Source: Gordius sp. MW1 (Eukaryota; Nematomorpha; Gordioida; Gordea; Gordiidae). Taken from it: a stretch of 64,000 nucleotides of DNA. Of this stretch, positions 23,900 to 35,400 are shown piece by piece. The position numbers were made by a program, and so were the translations under genes. Position 1 is the first letter of the stretch. Every line of letters starts with the position of its first letter. The notes beneath the pieces were generated by a model. That model had not been told where the DNA came from, made no database searches, and saw only the letters and a list, made by a program, of their open reading frames with translations. Location: positions 5,130,501-5,194,500 of the forward strand of contig OZ038529.1 of NCBI GenBank assembly GCA_964036665.1, written 5' to 3'.

Positions 23900-26800
23900 A
23901 AATATTTATAAAAAGAATGATTAAAACACATTATCCGTTTCTTCATCTTTAAGAATGGGCATTGAATCCATCAAAGAATAAAAATTGGATTTAGCAATCG
24001 CAATTGATTGTCTTAGTAAGAAACTATTCGATATTTTAGAAGGGGGCGAGCGTTTATTGAGTTCTTTAAAAAAATTTAATGCGCTCTTTCCGAACGTCCC
24101 TGAGCACGACGAGACGATAGGAATAAAAACGGAGGTTTCCGATAAAGCTGAGTATTTTAAGGATTTGCGATGCTCTGCCGATCCTAGGGGGTCGGGAGTA
24201 TCGTTGGAGGGGGCAAACACAATACAGGTGTAGTCCCATTTTAAGAAAAGGCCTTTGTCCCATGGGATAAGTGATGAACCGTCAGGACGCATCCGCCCTT
24301 CGAGAGAGGGATCTGACGGTTCAAGGATGGAAGGAACTTTTGCCCGTTTGAGGGCAGCTTGAAGCAGTGTATTTATTTTTTGGTGCCTACTATACCGGCT
24401 TTTGTTAAATTTACAATGCAGAGGGTGACGCACTTCCTCATCTACAAGTGCATTACAAAGCCGGCAGGGGTATGGGGACGTGTATTTACAGCCCAAGCGG
24501 AGGGCTATGTTGAAGGACAGGGTAGGATTCTCTAAAAACATTCCCGAAAACTTACTAGGGTAAGCTTCAAGCCATTCATGACCAGATTGGTCGAAAGCCA
24601 ATGACCTAAGATTGCAATGCTGTTTGGCGTCGCATGTCGAGAGAAGGTAAGCAACGGACCGCGACACCAAACTTGCATCCAAATCTTTTTGGGCATATGA
24701 TTGTGGAATGTCAACTCCTAAATTGACATTCTCATTCCATAGAGATAAGGCTTGATTGATAGAGGGGTTGAGTGAGAAAGGGACAAGGTCGTTAATAGAT
24801 TGTTTAAAAGAAAGGGAGAGGAAATAAAGGCGGCTAAGGAAATCGCGGTTGGGGAACGAATACCTAGACCACCAGATTTTGTGGGAAGAGTGGCTTGAAG
24901 CCAAGTATTCGTGTTAAAAGAAATATTTAAAATTAATTCAAGTGTGGATTTAAAAAAGTGTTCATAATTGTGTAAGACATCTTTAAATAAAAAAGCTTGC
25001 GTGGAGCGGAAGCAGAATAAAATTTTGCTAATGTTGTAATAATTTTTTATAATGTAAAAGGAATGATGAGAGGACATAGATTTAAAAATGTCTAATTTGG
25101 TTTTTAGAGAAGAAAGGTTTTTGTCTAAAAATTTTTTGAGGCACTCAGGGCCCCCGATAGGTGCGCCTAAAACATACATATTGTCTTTATTAATTTTGGC
25201 AAAGTCAAAAAACTTTGGGTGAATATTATCCAAGTCAGAATATATTTCACTTTTAGAGGCATTTAGACATAAGTTTAAAGTGGAGAAAAAAGCATGTATT
25301 ACATCTAGTGCTTGGACTAGGTTGTCAGGGGTGCCAACAAGAGTGGCGTCATCTAAATACCAGACATTGAGGGTGGTTTACAATGTTTGTTAATTTCGTT
25401 AATTAGGTGATTTATAGCCAAGCAGAATAAAGGGGGGCCTAGGGGGTCACCTTGTTGGATCCCTTCTGCGGATTCAAGGAAGAATTCTTCAAATTTCAAA
25501 ATCGAAGGACATCCGTAACTTGAAATGATGTAGTGGGTGTATTGGGGAAATATCTTGATAAAATCGTTAATGAAGGCTGTGCGGCGAATGCTATTGAAAG
25601 CATTTTTAAAATCCAGTTTTATAAAGGAGTCACCCAGAGGGAGGTGTTCCAGGGCTAAGCGTGCGGCATGGGTAGCTATCTCGCACCCTCCTTTTATTCC
25701 AAAGCCTAGTTGATGCGGAATTAAAGTAGGGGACAATATGGGTTTGATCGCCGAACAAATTAATTTAAAAATAATTTTTCGAAAGACACCGCCGATAGCG
25801 ATAGGCCTGGCTGAATTGTCGGCCTTTCTTATAGCTAAAAGCTTAGCTCCAAAGACTATGGGTGTTATTTCTTTAGGTATACTCCCATTGACTCAAAGGT
25901 TACAAAATTTGGTGAGTAAGTCTAGTAAGATGGAGGAGTTATTATTATCAATTGTTATAAGATCTTTTAAAAAAATTGGTTTTATGCCGTCGAGACCACC
26001 TGCAGAATCCATAGGAAAGGATAAGATGGCATCTCGAATGTCGGATGACTTAAAAGCAATATCTGAAGGTTGCGAGGGCGATAGGTAAGTTGACGATAGA
26101 CTCTGGGGATGCTTGAGAACCATTTCTTCATATGATTTTTGTGAAGGACTCAAAAATGAATTGTCTTCTTCAAAGGTATCTCATTGCACTCTTGATGTTG
26201 AATGAGTGAATTTTCCTAGAGATTATATCCGCTTTTTGTTTGGGGGTTAATATTTGGGATTCCTTTCTTTTCATGTTATAAGCAGGAGGGCTGTTTTGAC
26301 TGTCAAAATCTAAAACTGATTGTTTAATATTATGAGTGATATTTGCTTCCTTGTCTTGAGGAATGGATAAAATGTAAAAAGAGAATTTAAATAATTTCTC
26401 CCAATAGGATAGGTTCTGAGGGAGAGAAATAATATTGTTAAGTAAGTTTATTAAAAATTGTTGCATGCATGTTCGGGCCCCCCTTGGAATTCTGGATATA
26501 GTTGGTGGGAATGCCTGAGATAAAAAGGCTCTGCTCCATGTCATGTCATTTTTTTCATTTGTGGTATAGTAGGATTGATGAGGTATTAGATCAGGAATAT
26601 CTGCACCAGAAGGGCTGAAATTAATATTATCATCCAATATTAAGGTAGATGGTGGACATATAGTGTTTGGGGGAGCGAGCTTCCCTGAGGAGGGGCATTT
26701 ATTTTTAACAGGGCCATGTTGTAAAAAACAATTTTTTTGTTTAATGAGATATTTCTGGAACACAAGGGGCATAGGGCTTTTAAAAGGACCATTTAATATG
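23900..26800 (-). mobile_element. LINE with restriction-like endonuclease (R2/NeSL-like), frameshifted
   Basis: Minus-strand reading blocks run 26772-26170, 26153-25893, about 25890-25353, about 25380-24718 and 24904-23921. Together they cover a pre-RT region (FPMDSAGGLDGIKP), reverse-transcriptase motifs (QLGFGIKGGCE, IKLDFKNAFNSIRR, EGIQQGDPLGPPLFCLAI, then WYLDDATLVG near 25.34 kb), a CX2C...H...C knuckle (CRLCNALVDEEVRHPLHC near 24.45 kb) and a C-terminal restriction-like endonuclease (RMRPDGSSLIPW, then FLKWDYT near 24.25 kb). This order is typical of early-branching LINEs that lack an AP endonuclease. Consecutive blocks are in different frames, so at least four frameshifts or stops break it. 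The catalytic YLDD survives. Exact ends and target duplication were not found. Confidence 0.85.
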
Positions 26801-27773
26801 TATTAGAATTTTATCTCAGACAAAAAAAATACATTCAGGTCTACACTGATGATTTATTGTAAGATTCTGAGTTATTAAGTATGTTGGAAAGATGGTATGT
26901 AGTAAGGAATAATTAGTGAAATCATTAGTAAAATTGCTTTAATTATGTGTGTAGATATATAATTTAGGGATAAAAGTACGTGTTGCTGAATTTGTAGAGA
27001 ACCTTGTTTATTATAAACATGATTAATAATATACCCATGGGTTATACTTTAATTATGGGTACTGGTAAAGAAAAATTAATTGTAAATAAATATTTACTAA
27101 GAATAATACTATGTGAATGAAGTTTCTGGAATTGAACGTATAGGTGTAAGAGAATTTGTAATGAGGTGATATTTGTATGCACCAAATATAAGAAATATCC
27201 ACCTTTAGATTTTTGGCCAATTATAAAAGAATGTCTTTCCAAAAGAATAGTTAGGTGTCTGTCTTGGTTATTCCACAAACTTGGTTGTAAAGAAAGCATG
27301 AAAACATTATATTAGATTAATCTCTCAGTTTCATGGCTGTGTAAAGTTTTGTAATTGCGAATATGTAAATTGCAAGAGATATAGAAATGTATAATAGTGT
27401 TTTAAATTCTCGCATTGCTTCTGTATATGCTTCTATATTAGTCTTGCTAGGGAATAAGGATGAGGGGATAAATGTGATGTAGATAAGTTGGAAAATATTG
27501 AAAAGTTATATTGTTATTTAAAGCATATTAATCTTTAAACTTAGAATAGTGCAAAAATAAAGTAATTTTAGTTGTACGTGGGCTAAGTTGTGCAGAGCTT
27601 TCAAGAATATATAACTTTGTATTGGTTATATTGATTTCAATTTGGCAGAACAGAACCTTTTGCCATGGATTTTACTTCTGAAATCAACTTAAAGGGTTTA
27701 TAGTTGAATGTTGAACAAATTTAATTTTTTATATTTTAGGTGAAGGGCTTGAAAAAATTCTAAATGTCAGTAG
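26801..27773. other. Intergenic, nothing recognised
   Basis: AT-rich DNA between the LINE and the MITE upstream of MRM1. It may include the 5' remnant of the LINE or regulatory DNA of MRM1. No motif or exon-like segment is seen. Confidence 0.4.
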
Positions 27774-28185
27774 CATGGAAAAAAATTTTCAATACAAAAA
27801 CCCTTAAAAATTAAAGAAAATTATGTTTTGCCCCCCCCCCCCCCTAATTAGCTAGGGGGGCAGACTGACCCCCTGCCCCCCCCCCTAATTAGCCAGGAGG
27901 GCAGGAGGTCCGGCTGCCCCCATTGCATAATTAGGGGAGTTGCTTTTTTTTGCTCGCCAGAAAATTTTTGCATAGTCAAGCTTCTTTTTTTTTTTTGCTC
28001 GCCAGAAAATTTTTGGATAGTCGAGTTTCTTTCTTTCTTTTTGCTCGCCAGAAAATTTTTGGATAGTCGAGTTTCTTTTTCTTTTTTTATGCTCGCCAGA
28101 AAATTTTTGGATAGTCAAGCAAAAAATTTTTGTTAAAAAAATCTGCCCCCCCCCTCCCCTAATTCAAAACCTGGCTACGCCCATG
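27774..28185. mobile_element. hAT-like MITE with internal 46-bp tandem array
   Basis: A 412-bp element with a perfect 8-bp duplication GTCAGTAG (27766-27773 and 28186-28193). The right end CCTGGCTACGCCCATG is complete, while the left end is short (CATGG then AAAAAAATTTTC). Internally the unit TGCTCGCCAGAAAATTTTTG plus a T-rich spacer repeats four times, starting at 27951, 27996, 28042 and 28090. It ends 243 bp upstream of the MRM1 start codon, so it may lie in that gene's promoter or 5' UTR. Confidence 0.85.
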
Positions 28186-28428
28186 GTCAGTAGCATATTA
28201 TTCTCGTTTCAATCCCGATAAAAAATTTTAAGCAGCGTTATGTTAAATTTCACAAGTATACTAAACAAATTAACGTCCCTGAAATAAAATAGTTTCATTC
28301 AATTTTTGCTTAATGTTAGTTTTAAATTTTTCGTTAAAATTATAAATGGGTATTTTTATATAATTTTAATTTCTATGCAAAGAGTCTTAACGTAAAATTT
28401 GAAATTTTTAGGTTTGATAAGATAAACA

Positions 28429-31400
28429 ATGAAGAATAGTTTTGTAATTCCTCGTCTATACAAGTATTTGAGAATTAATTATATTCTTTTAATCTCTAGA
28501 AAATTGGTTCAGATAAATGCTAATTTATATAACTTTGGCTTAGAAGGTATTGGTAAAGGCGATAAATTGTTGAACAAAAAACAAAAAGAATATATATTTG
28601 GCCTTAATTCAGTTTACTCTGCCCTTAACTCTACAAAACGCAAGCTTTTGAAGGCATATATCAAAGATCAGAAATCGATAGAGACTAATTCATCATTAAA
28701 AAAAATTCAGCATATTTTGATGCAAAAATGTGTACAAGTGGAGTATGTTAACAAGGATATACTTAATCAATTATCATTTAACCGACCTCATCAGGTTCAT
28801 ATATATATATTGAACCAACTTGTTCAAACTTTAAAGGGCTTATCTTAATATGCCTATAGGGAGTAGTGATGGAGGTTGATTCTTTAGACTATGTTACATT
28901 GAACATTGATACCTGCTTTCAGCCAAATAATATATTGCTATGGATATATCTTTATAAGATAAAAGTAATTATGTTACCATATTTTTTTATAAGAGTTAAT
29001 TAGTTTGATTATATATCAATTAGTAGTTAGAGTTCGAAATTATCTCTAAAACCATCAATTTTCTATTTAACTTTTTCCCATGTTATAATAATCTAACTGT
29101 AAAAAACTACTTTTTATTTTCATGTTGTTTTGATTATTATTTTACAGTTTAATTTTTAACCTTTGTAAATTTTTTACAAAACCAAAACTTCATTATTGAT
29201 TCACCTACGTAGTACATATTAATAATGCTTTACAAGTATTATTAACCTTTTAAAATCATCAATATTTCACCAGGATCCCATGAATTTGGGGGCCATTTTG
29301 CGAACTTGTTTCTTTTTTGGAGTCGATAGAGTTATAGTTAGTGCTACCGATTCATGCTCTTTGACTCCCGTGGTAAGCAAGGCCAGCTCAGGTGCTATGG
29401 AAATTATGGACTTATACAAAGTCAAAGATGATTTACAATTCCTTAAGGTTTCTAAAATATCTATTTATTATCAATCAATACTATTATAAAATTCCTAATT
29501 AAAACTTAAACCTTATATGTAGAAAAACACTTAATGCAGGCAAATTTCCAAGATAAGTGAGTTCTTAGGAATAAGTCTTAGACTAAATTTTGTTAGTATT
29601 TAATGATTGAAAGTTTTGTTAATATCGTAAGAAAAATAATTTGTTCAGTTTGCATATAAATTGAAAAGCTATTAACACTTTGTATGTTGGGTGGGGTCAT
29701 AATGACCCCAAGCTGTTTAAAATTGCTGTATAAAATAAATTAGTGAATATTACAATTTCATTTTTTCAGTAGCTTAACAATTACCTTAGAATATCTCTTC
29801 AAAATTTGGCTAGTTTTTATCCAATAGTTTTTAAGATAGAGGGTGTTTTAGATGCCCGGGTCTTCCACGACCCCATCTTCCATAAGATTAAAAAAAAATT
29901 TCAACATTTTTTTTTGAAAATATTATTAAAACCCATTATTGTAAACCCATTTGTGAAGAAATCTTTTGTATACATTTCTTTTTATTTAAAATATTCAAAT
30001 TTTAAGCTCTGATTTTAACATGATAATTTTTCCTCATGGTATTGCAAAGTGCTTATTTGTGTGATTTTTCCCACATTTTTTGTTTTTTTAATATGTCTTA
30101 TCTTAAAAGTGCAGTATTTTTGATAGTTTTTCGTCTGAAGATGGCATATAATAACAGTTATAAAATTTTATCAAGTAATTCTTGATGATTGTCTCTACAT
30201 GAGTAGTCATGAATTTGAGAGTGAGTTAACAGGGGATTAAGATGAGAAGAGTTAATTAAGCCTAACAAAAATAGTTACTTTTATAGGAAACTAGATAGGC
30301 CCCGGCAAACGTTGTTTTCCCATTTGCCCGGGTGTATTAAATTATGTTGGAATTTTAGGGCATATATAATGATAAAGGGGTTATTGAAGTCAAAATAAAG
30401 TTTGATGTCTATATGTTCTACTTCTATTGTTCTATTTCCGTATACAGCGCAACGCGTACGAATACTCGAAAACTACTGGACCGATTTGGCTCGAACAAAT
30501 CTTAAAACATGCTCCGGAGTGTCAGGAATAAACTGTGAAATTTTGAGCCAAATCGGTCTGGTAGTTTTCCAAAATTGACGGCGGCATATATATATACACA
30601 CATAGTTTCATTTTTATATATAAGATAACTTAATAGCTTTAATTATATGATATATTTTAAAGGGAAAGATAATACTAAGTGGCACAAAAATTGTCCCAAT
30701 AAAAATGTTAGAACAAGGAACATAATTTTGTATTACATTTAACTGGAGTAAAGTTATATGAACGGGCAGCCAAAACTCCTCTTGATTGTTTTAAAATACT
30801 TATTGCAGATGAAATAGTTAAGGGTATAGTGAAATTTAGCAAATTTGTGACTATATAACTATACATATAAAATGTATATGTAACTATTTTTATAGCCTCA
30901 TAAAATTTCTTATGTAAAATTTTTCATTTAAATATTGCCCTTATTCTTAATTTTTATATTTTATTATGTATCTGTATAATAAATTTATAAAATAATATTT
31001 AATATGAGTTGAGACCAAAAGTAACTTTTTTTGCCTTAAAAAATAAAAGGCCAAAAATTGCCCAAGTTTGAACATCTCTATTTTCTTTGTTATTAAGTTA
31101 TTTTTTTCCCAATTTCCCACGTTTCAACCTTCTTTTACATGATCTTATTAATTAAACCATAAAATAAAATATATTTTTTTTTGACATGAGTCAAAAGTCA
31201 GTAGGAAAAAAATTGTGGGGGTTGCTCTAATTATAAATATAAAATTTAAACCACTTGATTAAATAGCCAAATTAATATATTAATATTCTTGCAAATTTTG
31301 ACAAGTTTATATTATAAACATCTAAGTTATAGCTATTTAAAGTTTGGGGTAATTATGACCCCATATACCATCCGTGTTAGCATTTTTGCCCCAACCTACG

Positions 31401-32242
31401 AAGGGTTAAAATAACTTCTTGTTCAAAAATAACTATTAATGGAAAATATATGTGCACATTTTAAATAGTTAGGCTAGGCGTTATAGGAAGTCAATAGTGC
31501 TAATTTTTATTAATAAAGTTTTCAATTTTTTTTTATGTTGCAATTACAAATATAGTTTTTGTTGACAAATTTTATATTTAATAGATATTAATTTTTTTTA
31601 GAAATTAAAGGAATATGGGTGGCAAATTTTTTGCACCACTGAGCCCCCGAAAAATTTATACGATTCGAATAAACGCGTTTTAACGACCGATATAATGCCC
31701 AGTCTCAGCAAACCTACAGTTTTAATTTTCGGTAAACAAAAAAAATTATTGCCTAAATATAAAGGTGACAAAACTTGGTATAGAACATAAAAACAGAGAA
31801 TCATATATAAAATTTAGGGAAATATTTATATAAGCTACTGTTAATTTAAAGTACTATCATTCTATACATACTAGGGAAAAGGTGCGAATCTAACAGAATC
31901 TTTAAAAGTTAAAATCAATGTTATCACGTCTGGCGTTAGTTCCTGAGTTTAATAAATGGGCGAGTGCATTTTGTTAGTCATATTCATATCTATAAAATGC
32001 TGTATTGAAAGACTAAGTTGTTCGTACTTTCGCTCATGAATAGTAAAACAATAGCCCTCAAAGTTTTATAAAAAAAATCATAATTAGGAAACGAAGGAGC
32101 TGGAGTACCCGAGAATATCAAACAATTTTCCGATTCATACGTTACTATACCATCCGGAAATCCTTCGGAGACCGGGAGGCAACTAATAGGCAGCTTAAAC
32201 GTTTCGGTCGCCTTGGGTATATTTAATCTTAAAAATTGCTAA
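28429..32242 (+). CDS. MRM1: Mitochondrial rRNA methyltransferase 1 (SpoU/TrmH family)
   Basis: MRM1 makes the 2'-O-methylguanosine in the peptidyl-transferase region of the mitochondrial large rRNA, using S-adenosylmethionine. Five exons join in phase: 28429-28794, 28860-28964, 29274-29447, 31602-31731 and 32088-32242, giving 309 residues, a normal family length. SpoU motif 1 is [20 protein letters not shown] (from residue 158). Motif 2 is [11 protein letters not shown] (259) and motif 3 IPSGNPSE...[13 protein letters not shown], together forming the knotted SAM-binding fold. The N-terminal part has the [12 protein letters not shown] substrate-binding segment and the family's RPHQGVV. The basic start ([15 protein letters not shown]) suits mitochondrial import. 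AATAAA follows at 32333-32338. The gene converges on IDH2, 185 bp away. The 2.15-kb intron 3 holds an inverted repeat at 30469-30568. Confidence 0.93.
30469..30568. repeat. Hairpin-forming inverted repeat in MRM1 intron 3
   Basis: The arms 30469-30492 and 30545-30568 are inverted copies of a 24-bp sequence containing CTACTGGACCGATTTGGCTC, with two mismatches. The loop is 52 bp, followed by a short TA/CA microsatellite. Phrases like 'ctactggaccgatttggct' occur near the termini of many interspersed repeats in invertebrates (Helitron or SINE-like), so this is probably a transposon fragment. Confidence 0.6.
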
Positions 32243-32427
32243 ATTTATTAAAAATTTCTATATCGTCTCATTTAGGGATATTGGTACACTCGTTAACTAA
32301 AAACAAAAGGGTAGATGGAGTATTTAGGAAATAATAAAAATTCAATAATTTCAGAGAATATGTTCGTCGCGTTAAAAAATGTCGTTCCGATGACAGATTG
32401 TCGAATTTATGATTGCTAAGCGCTCCT

Positions 32428-35400
32428 TCACAACTTTTTATTCAAACTCTTCTTAACTTCTCCCAAAAATGCGTCAGTGGTCAGATAATCCTCAGGCGTC
32501 ACCCTGAATTGAAAGACGTTGAAATTATAATGAAAAGAACGTTAAATAGTATTACTTTTTAATGTCGCCTTTGATGCACAAAGCCAAATCCTTGGTCCTC
32601 TTGCCCGAATCAACCGTTTCGACGCAAGCGTTCTCGAGGGAATGACAAAATCTGTGCATTAAATGTGTGATAATTCGCAGATGTGAATTAAACTTACTTT
32701 TCGAGCTGAGCATTTTGGTCCAACTTAGCCCGATGCAAGAGTCCCTTGGTCCATGCGAATATACTAGCTATGGGATTGGTGCTCGTGGGATTACCCTATA
32801 ATCACAGACGTTTGTTCAAAAATTTTAAAAAAATCAAAAAAAGTCGCACTTGTCTATTTTACTTAATTTAATGTTTTATAAAATATTTTTGCCTTTTCGA
32901 AAATTAATATACTAAGAAGGGTTAGACTCAAACTGAAAGCTGGTTGTGGTTTCTTTATATATTATAAAAAGATGTGACTTCACTGTTTTAAAACATCCCT
33001 AATTATTATATTTATTAACCCATAATTTTACTAATACTATAGTCACTTTGTCAGTGAAAGTTGTATTTTTAAAGAGCCTTCACTAAACCACACAATATGT
33101 CAAGGCCTACTAATTAAGATTATTCCCCCTAAATATGAACAAAATAATAGATGAATTGCAGCCAAAATTCGATAACAATTCATTTAGTGATCAAGTTCGT
33201 TAAAACTTAAAGTGTAAACCTTTGTATTTACTAAAATATTATCTATGGCGGCCTTCAGATCAAAATATTTTGGGGTTGGAATTGCTATTGACTAAAAACG
33301 AAGGGTATTCAGTTTCAGGGAACCTAAGATGAATGGAAACGGGCCTATTATAATGAATTGTTAAGTCCAGGTTGCAAAAAGTAATTTCCTAACTGGTGAA
33401 GTTATAAGTCCCTCCTTCGCAGGACGAAGGATAGTTCCTCACCCCTTATTACCTTTTGGTGTTCCCTATAGTGTCTGGTCACGGTTCCGTGAGCAGCTTC
33501 TGATTCAATAGTTTTGCCGTCCGGACAAAGGAGAACAGATGTCATGAGTCCGAGCGATCCATAACCTTGAGCTACAATGTCTGATTGAACGTCACCGTCG
33601 TAATTTTTGCAAGCCCACACGAAACCGCCCGAAGATTTGAGCGCTTGAGCTACCATATCGTCTATCAATCGGTGTTCATACCATATACCCAACCCTTCAA
33701 ACGATTTCTTGTAGTCCCTACAGGCATTTTTGACAAAAGTTGGAGTTTTTTTTGAATATAATTAGACCCAACAATTAAAATGGGAGTGGATTTAAAGATT
33801 GAGACTTGTGTAATAAATTTCTTGGTCTAAAAATGTTATCCTGGGGGAGGGGGTGTTTTAATTATTCCTCAATAGAAACCATGGTTGATTAGCACATTAC
33901 TACGAGCTGGGCTCTAAATAACGTTACCATTTAAACAGTATGTTATTAGAGAAAATCAAGTGATAAAATCCACCGAATTCAAAACATATATTTTTAAAAA
34001 ATTAACGTGAGTGGTTGTTAGAAATTTGATAAAGCATAATTTAAGCCTCCAATTTTTGGGCCTATTTAGAAATCACAAAGTTATCAAATTCAGTCGGGTT
34101 AAAACAAAACAATTCATAGGTCTGCTTAAAAATTCAAAATTATAAAACAAGATCCTAACCCACGGTGACCATAGTAAAAATAATTAACTTTTCGTAAAGC
34201 TCCTGAAAGATATCTTTAAAGCGTCCGTCGTATCGCTTTAAAATAGTATTTTTCGTGCTCAAATAGAGTGGCCACTTCTTTTGCAAGGCGTACTGGAAAC
34301 TGGCGTGAGCGAAGCTAGAAATGCTCTTGAAAGCGAAAAGAAAACCCATTATATTCTCTTATAAAAAGTTTATTCCAAAGCTTTCAACATTATACTCTCA
34401 TTCTATAATGCAGGTATTGAGCTAATAAACAAAACTATTTTTATAAAGCCGAAAATTAATATTTGAAAATCCTGAGGTAGAAGATGCCCAAAAAGTATGC
34501 AAGAGTTGACTTGAACATTTCTCTCTCTCCCCCCCCCCCTAAAATTAATGTATTAAACTCTCTTTATGAAAAACATGGTCCATAATCATGGGCGTAGCCA
34601 GATGAGGGGGGGGGGGCAGGGAGGGGCGGCTGCCCTCCTCTAAATCCAAAAATGTGTTGAAATTCATTAAAATCATGGCTAAAATTTGAAAAAATGATCA
34701 TTTTGCCCCTGCTTAAATTATTATTAGTGCCCTCCCTCTAATCCCAATGCAGGCTACGCCCATGTCTATAATTGTGCCAACTTAAGCAAATAGTCGATTA
34801 GCAAATCGATGACCTCATCAAAATATACATGCAATCACATCTATAGACATAGTAAAGGTTATATAGATGGATTTATTTATGTATTACGCTTATATATGTT
34901 TTAGTATTTTAAAGAACAGTCTCGTTTAGTATAAAGAAAGTTGCCTTCAACTTACTTCGTCGGTGTTGTACATGGCTAGGGTAACACCTTTGCCTTTGAA
35001 GGTGAAAACTTTGAATCTTTGTTCCGCCTTACCCGATTGGCTCGGCTTAAAAACGAGTTCCAAGGTGCCCGGCTCATTGATAACAGTATCCGTAGCCTTG
35101 TACTATAATAAATATAGCAAATATTAGGGCTAGAAAAAACAAACAACATTTAATGCCCCCAAGCATTTTTCTTACGCACGTTGCGAAGTGCCCCCTAAAA
35201 TATATGAGACAATGACTTTTTTACACTCACTATTAGATAGAGCCATGGACTTAGCCAGGGGGGGGGCAGCCGCCCCGCCCCTTAAATGATGAAAAAAAAT
35301 TTCAATGCAAAAAACCTCAAAATTTATGTTTTGCCCCTCCCTAATTAAACTTTCAAACGCTTTGCCCCCCCCCCTAATCCAAAACCTGGCTACGCCCATG

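Noticed and set aside
27885-28118. Repetitive open frame with repeated IQKFSGE-type peptide
   Set aside because: It is the translation of the 46-bp tandem repeats inside a MITE, not a protein gene.
29806-30012. Plus-strand open frame in MRM1 intron 3
   Set aside because: AT-driven composition, and the flanking exons join in phase without it.
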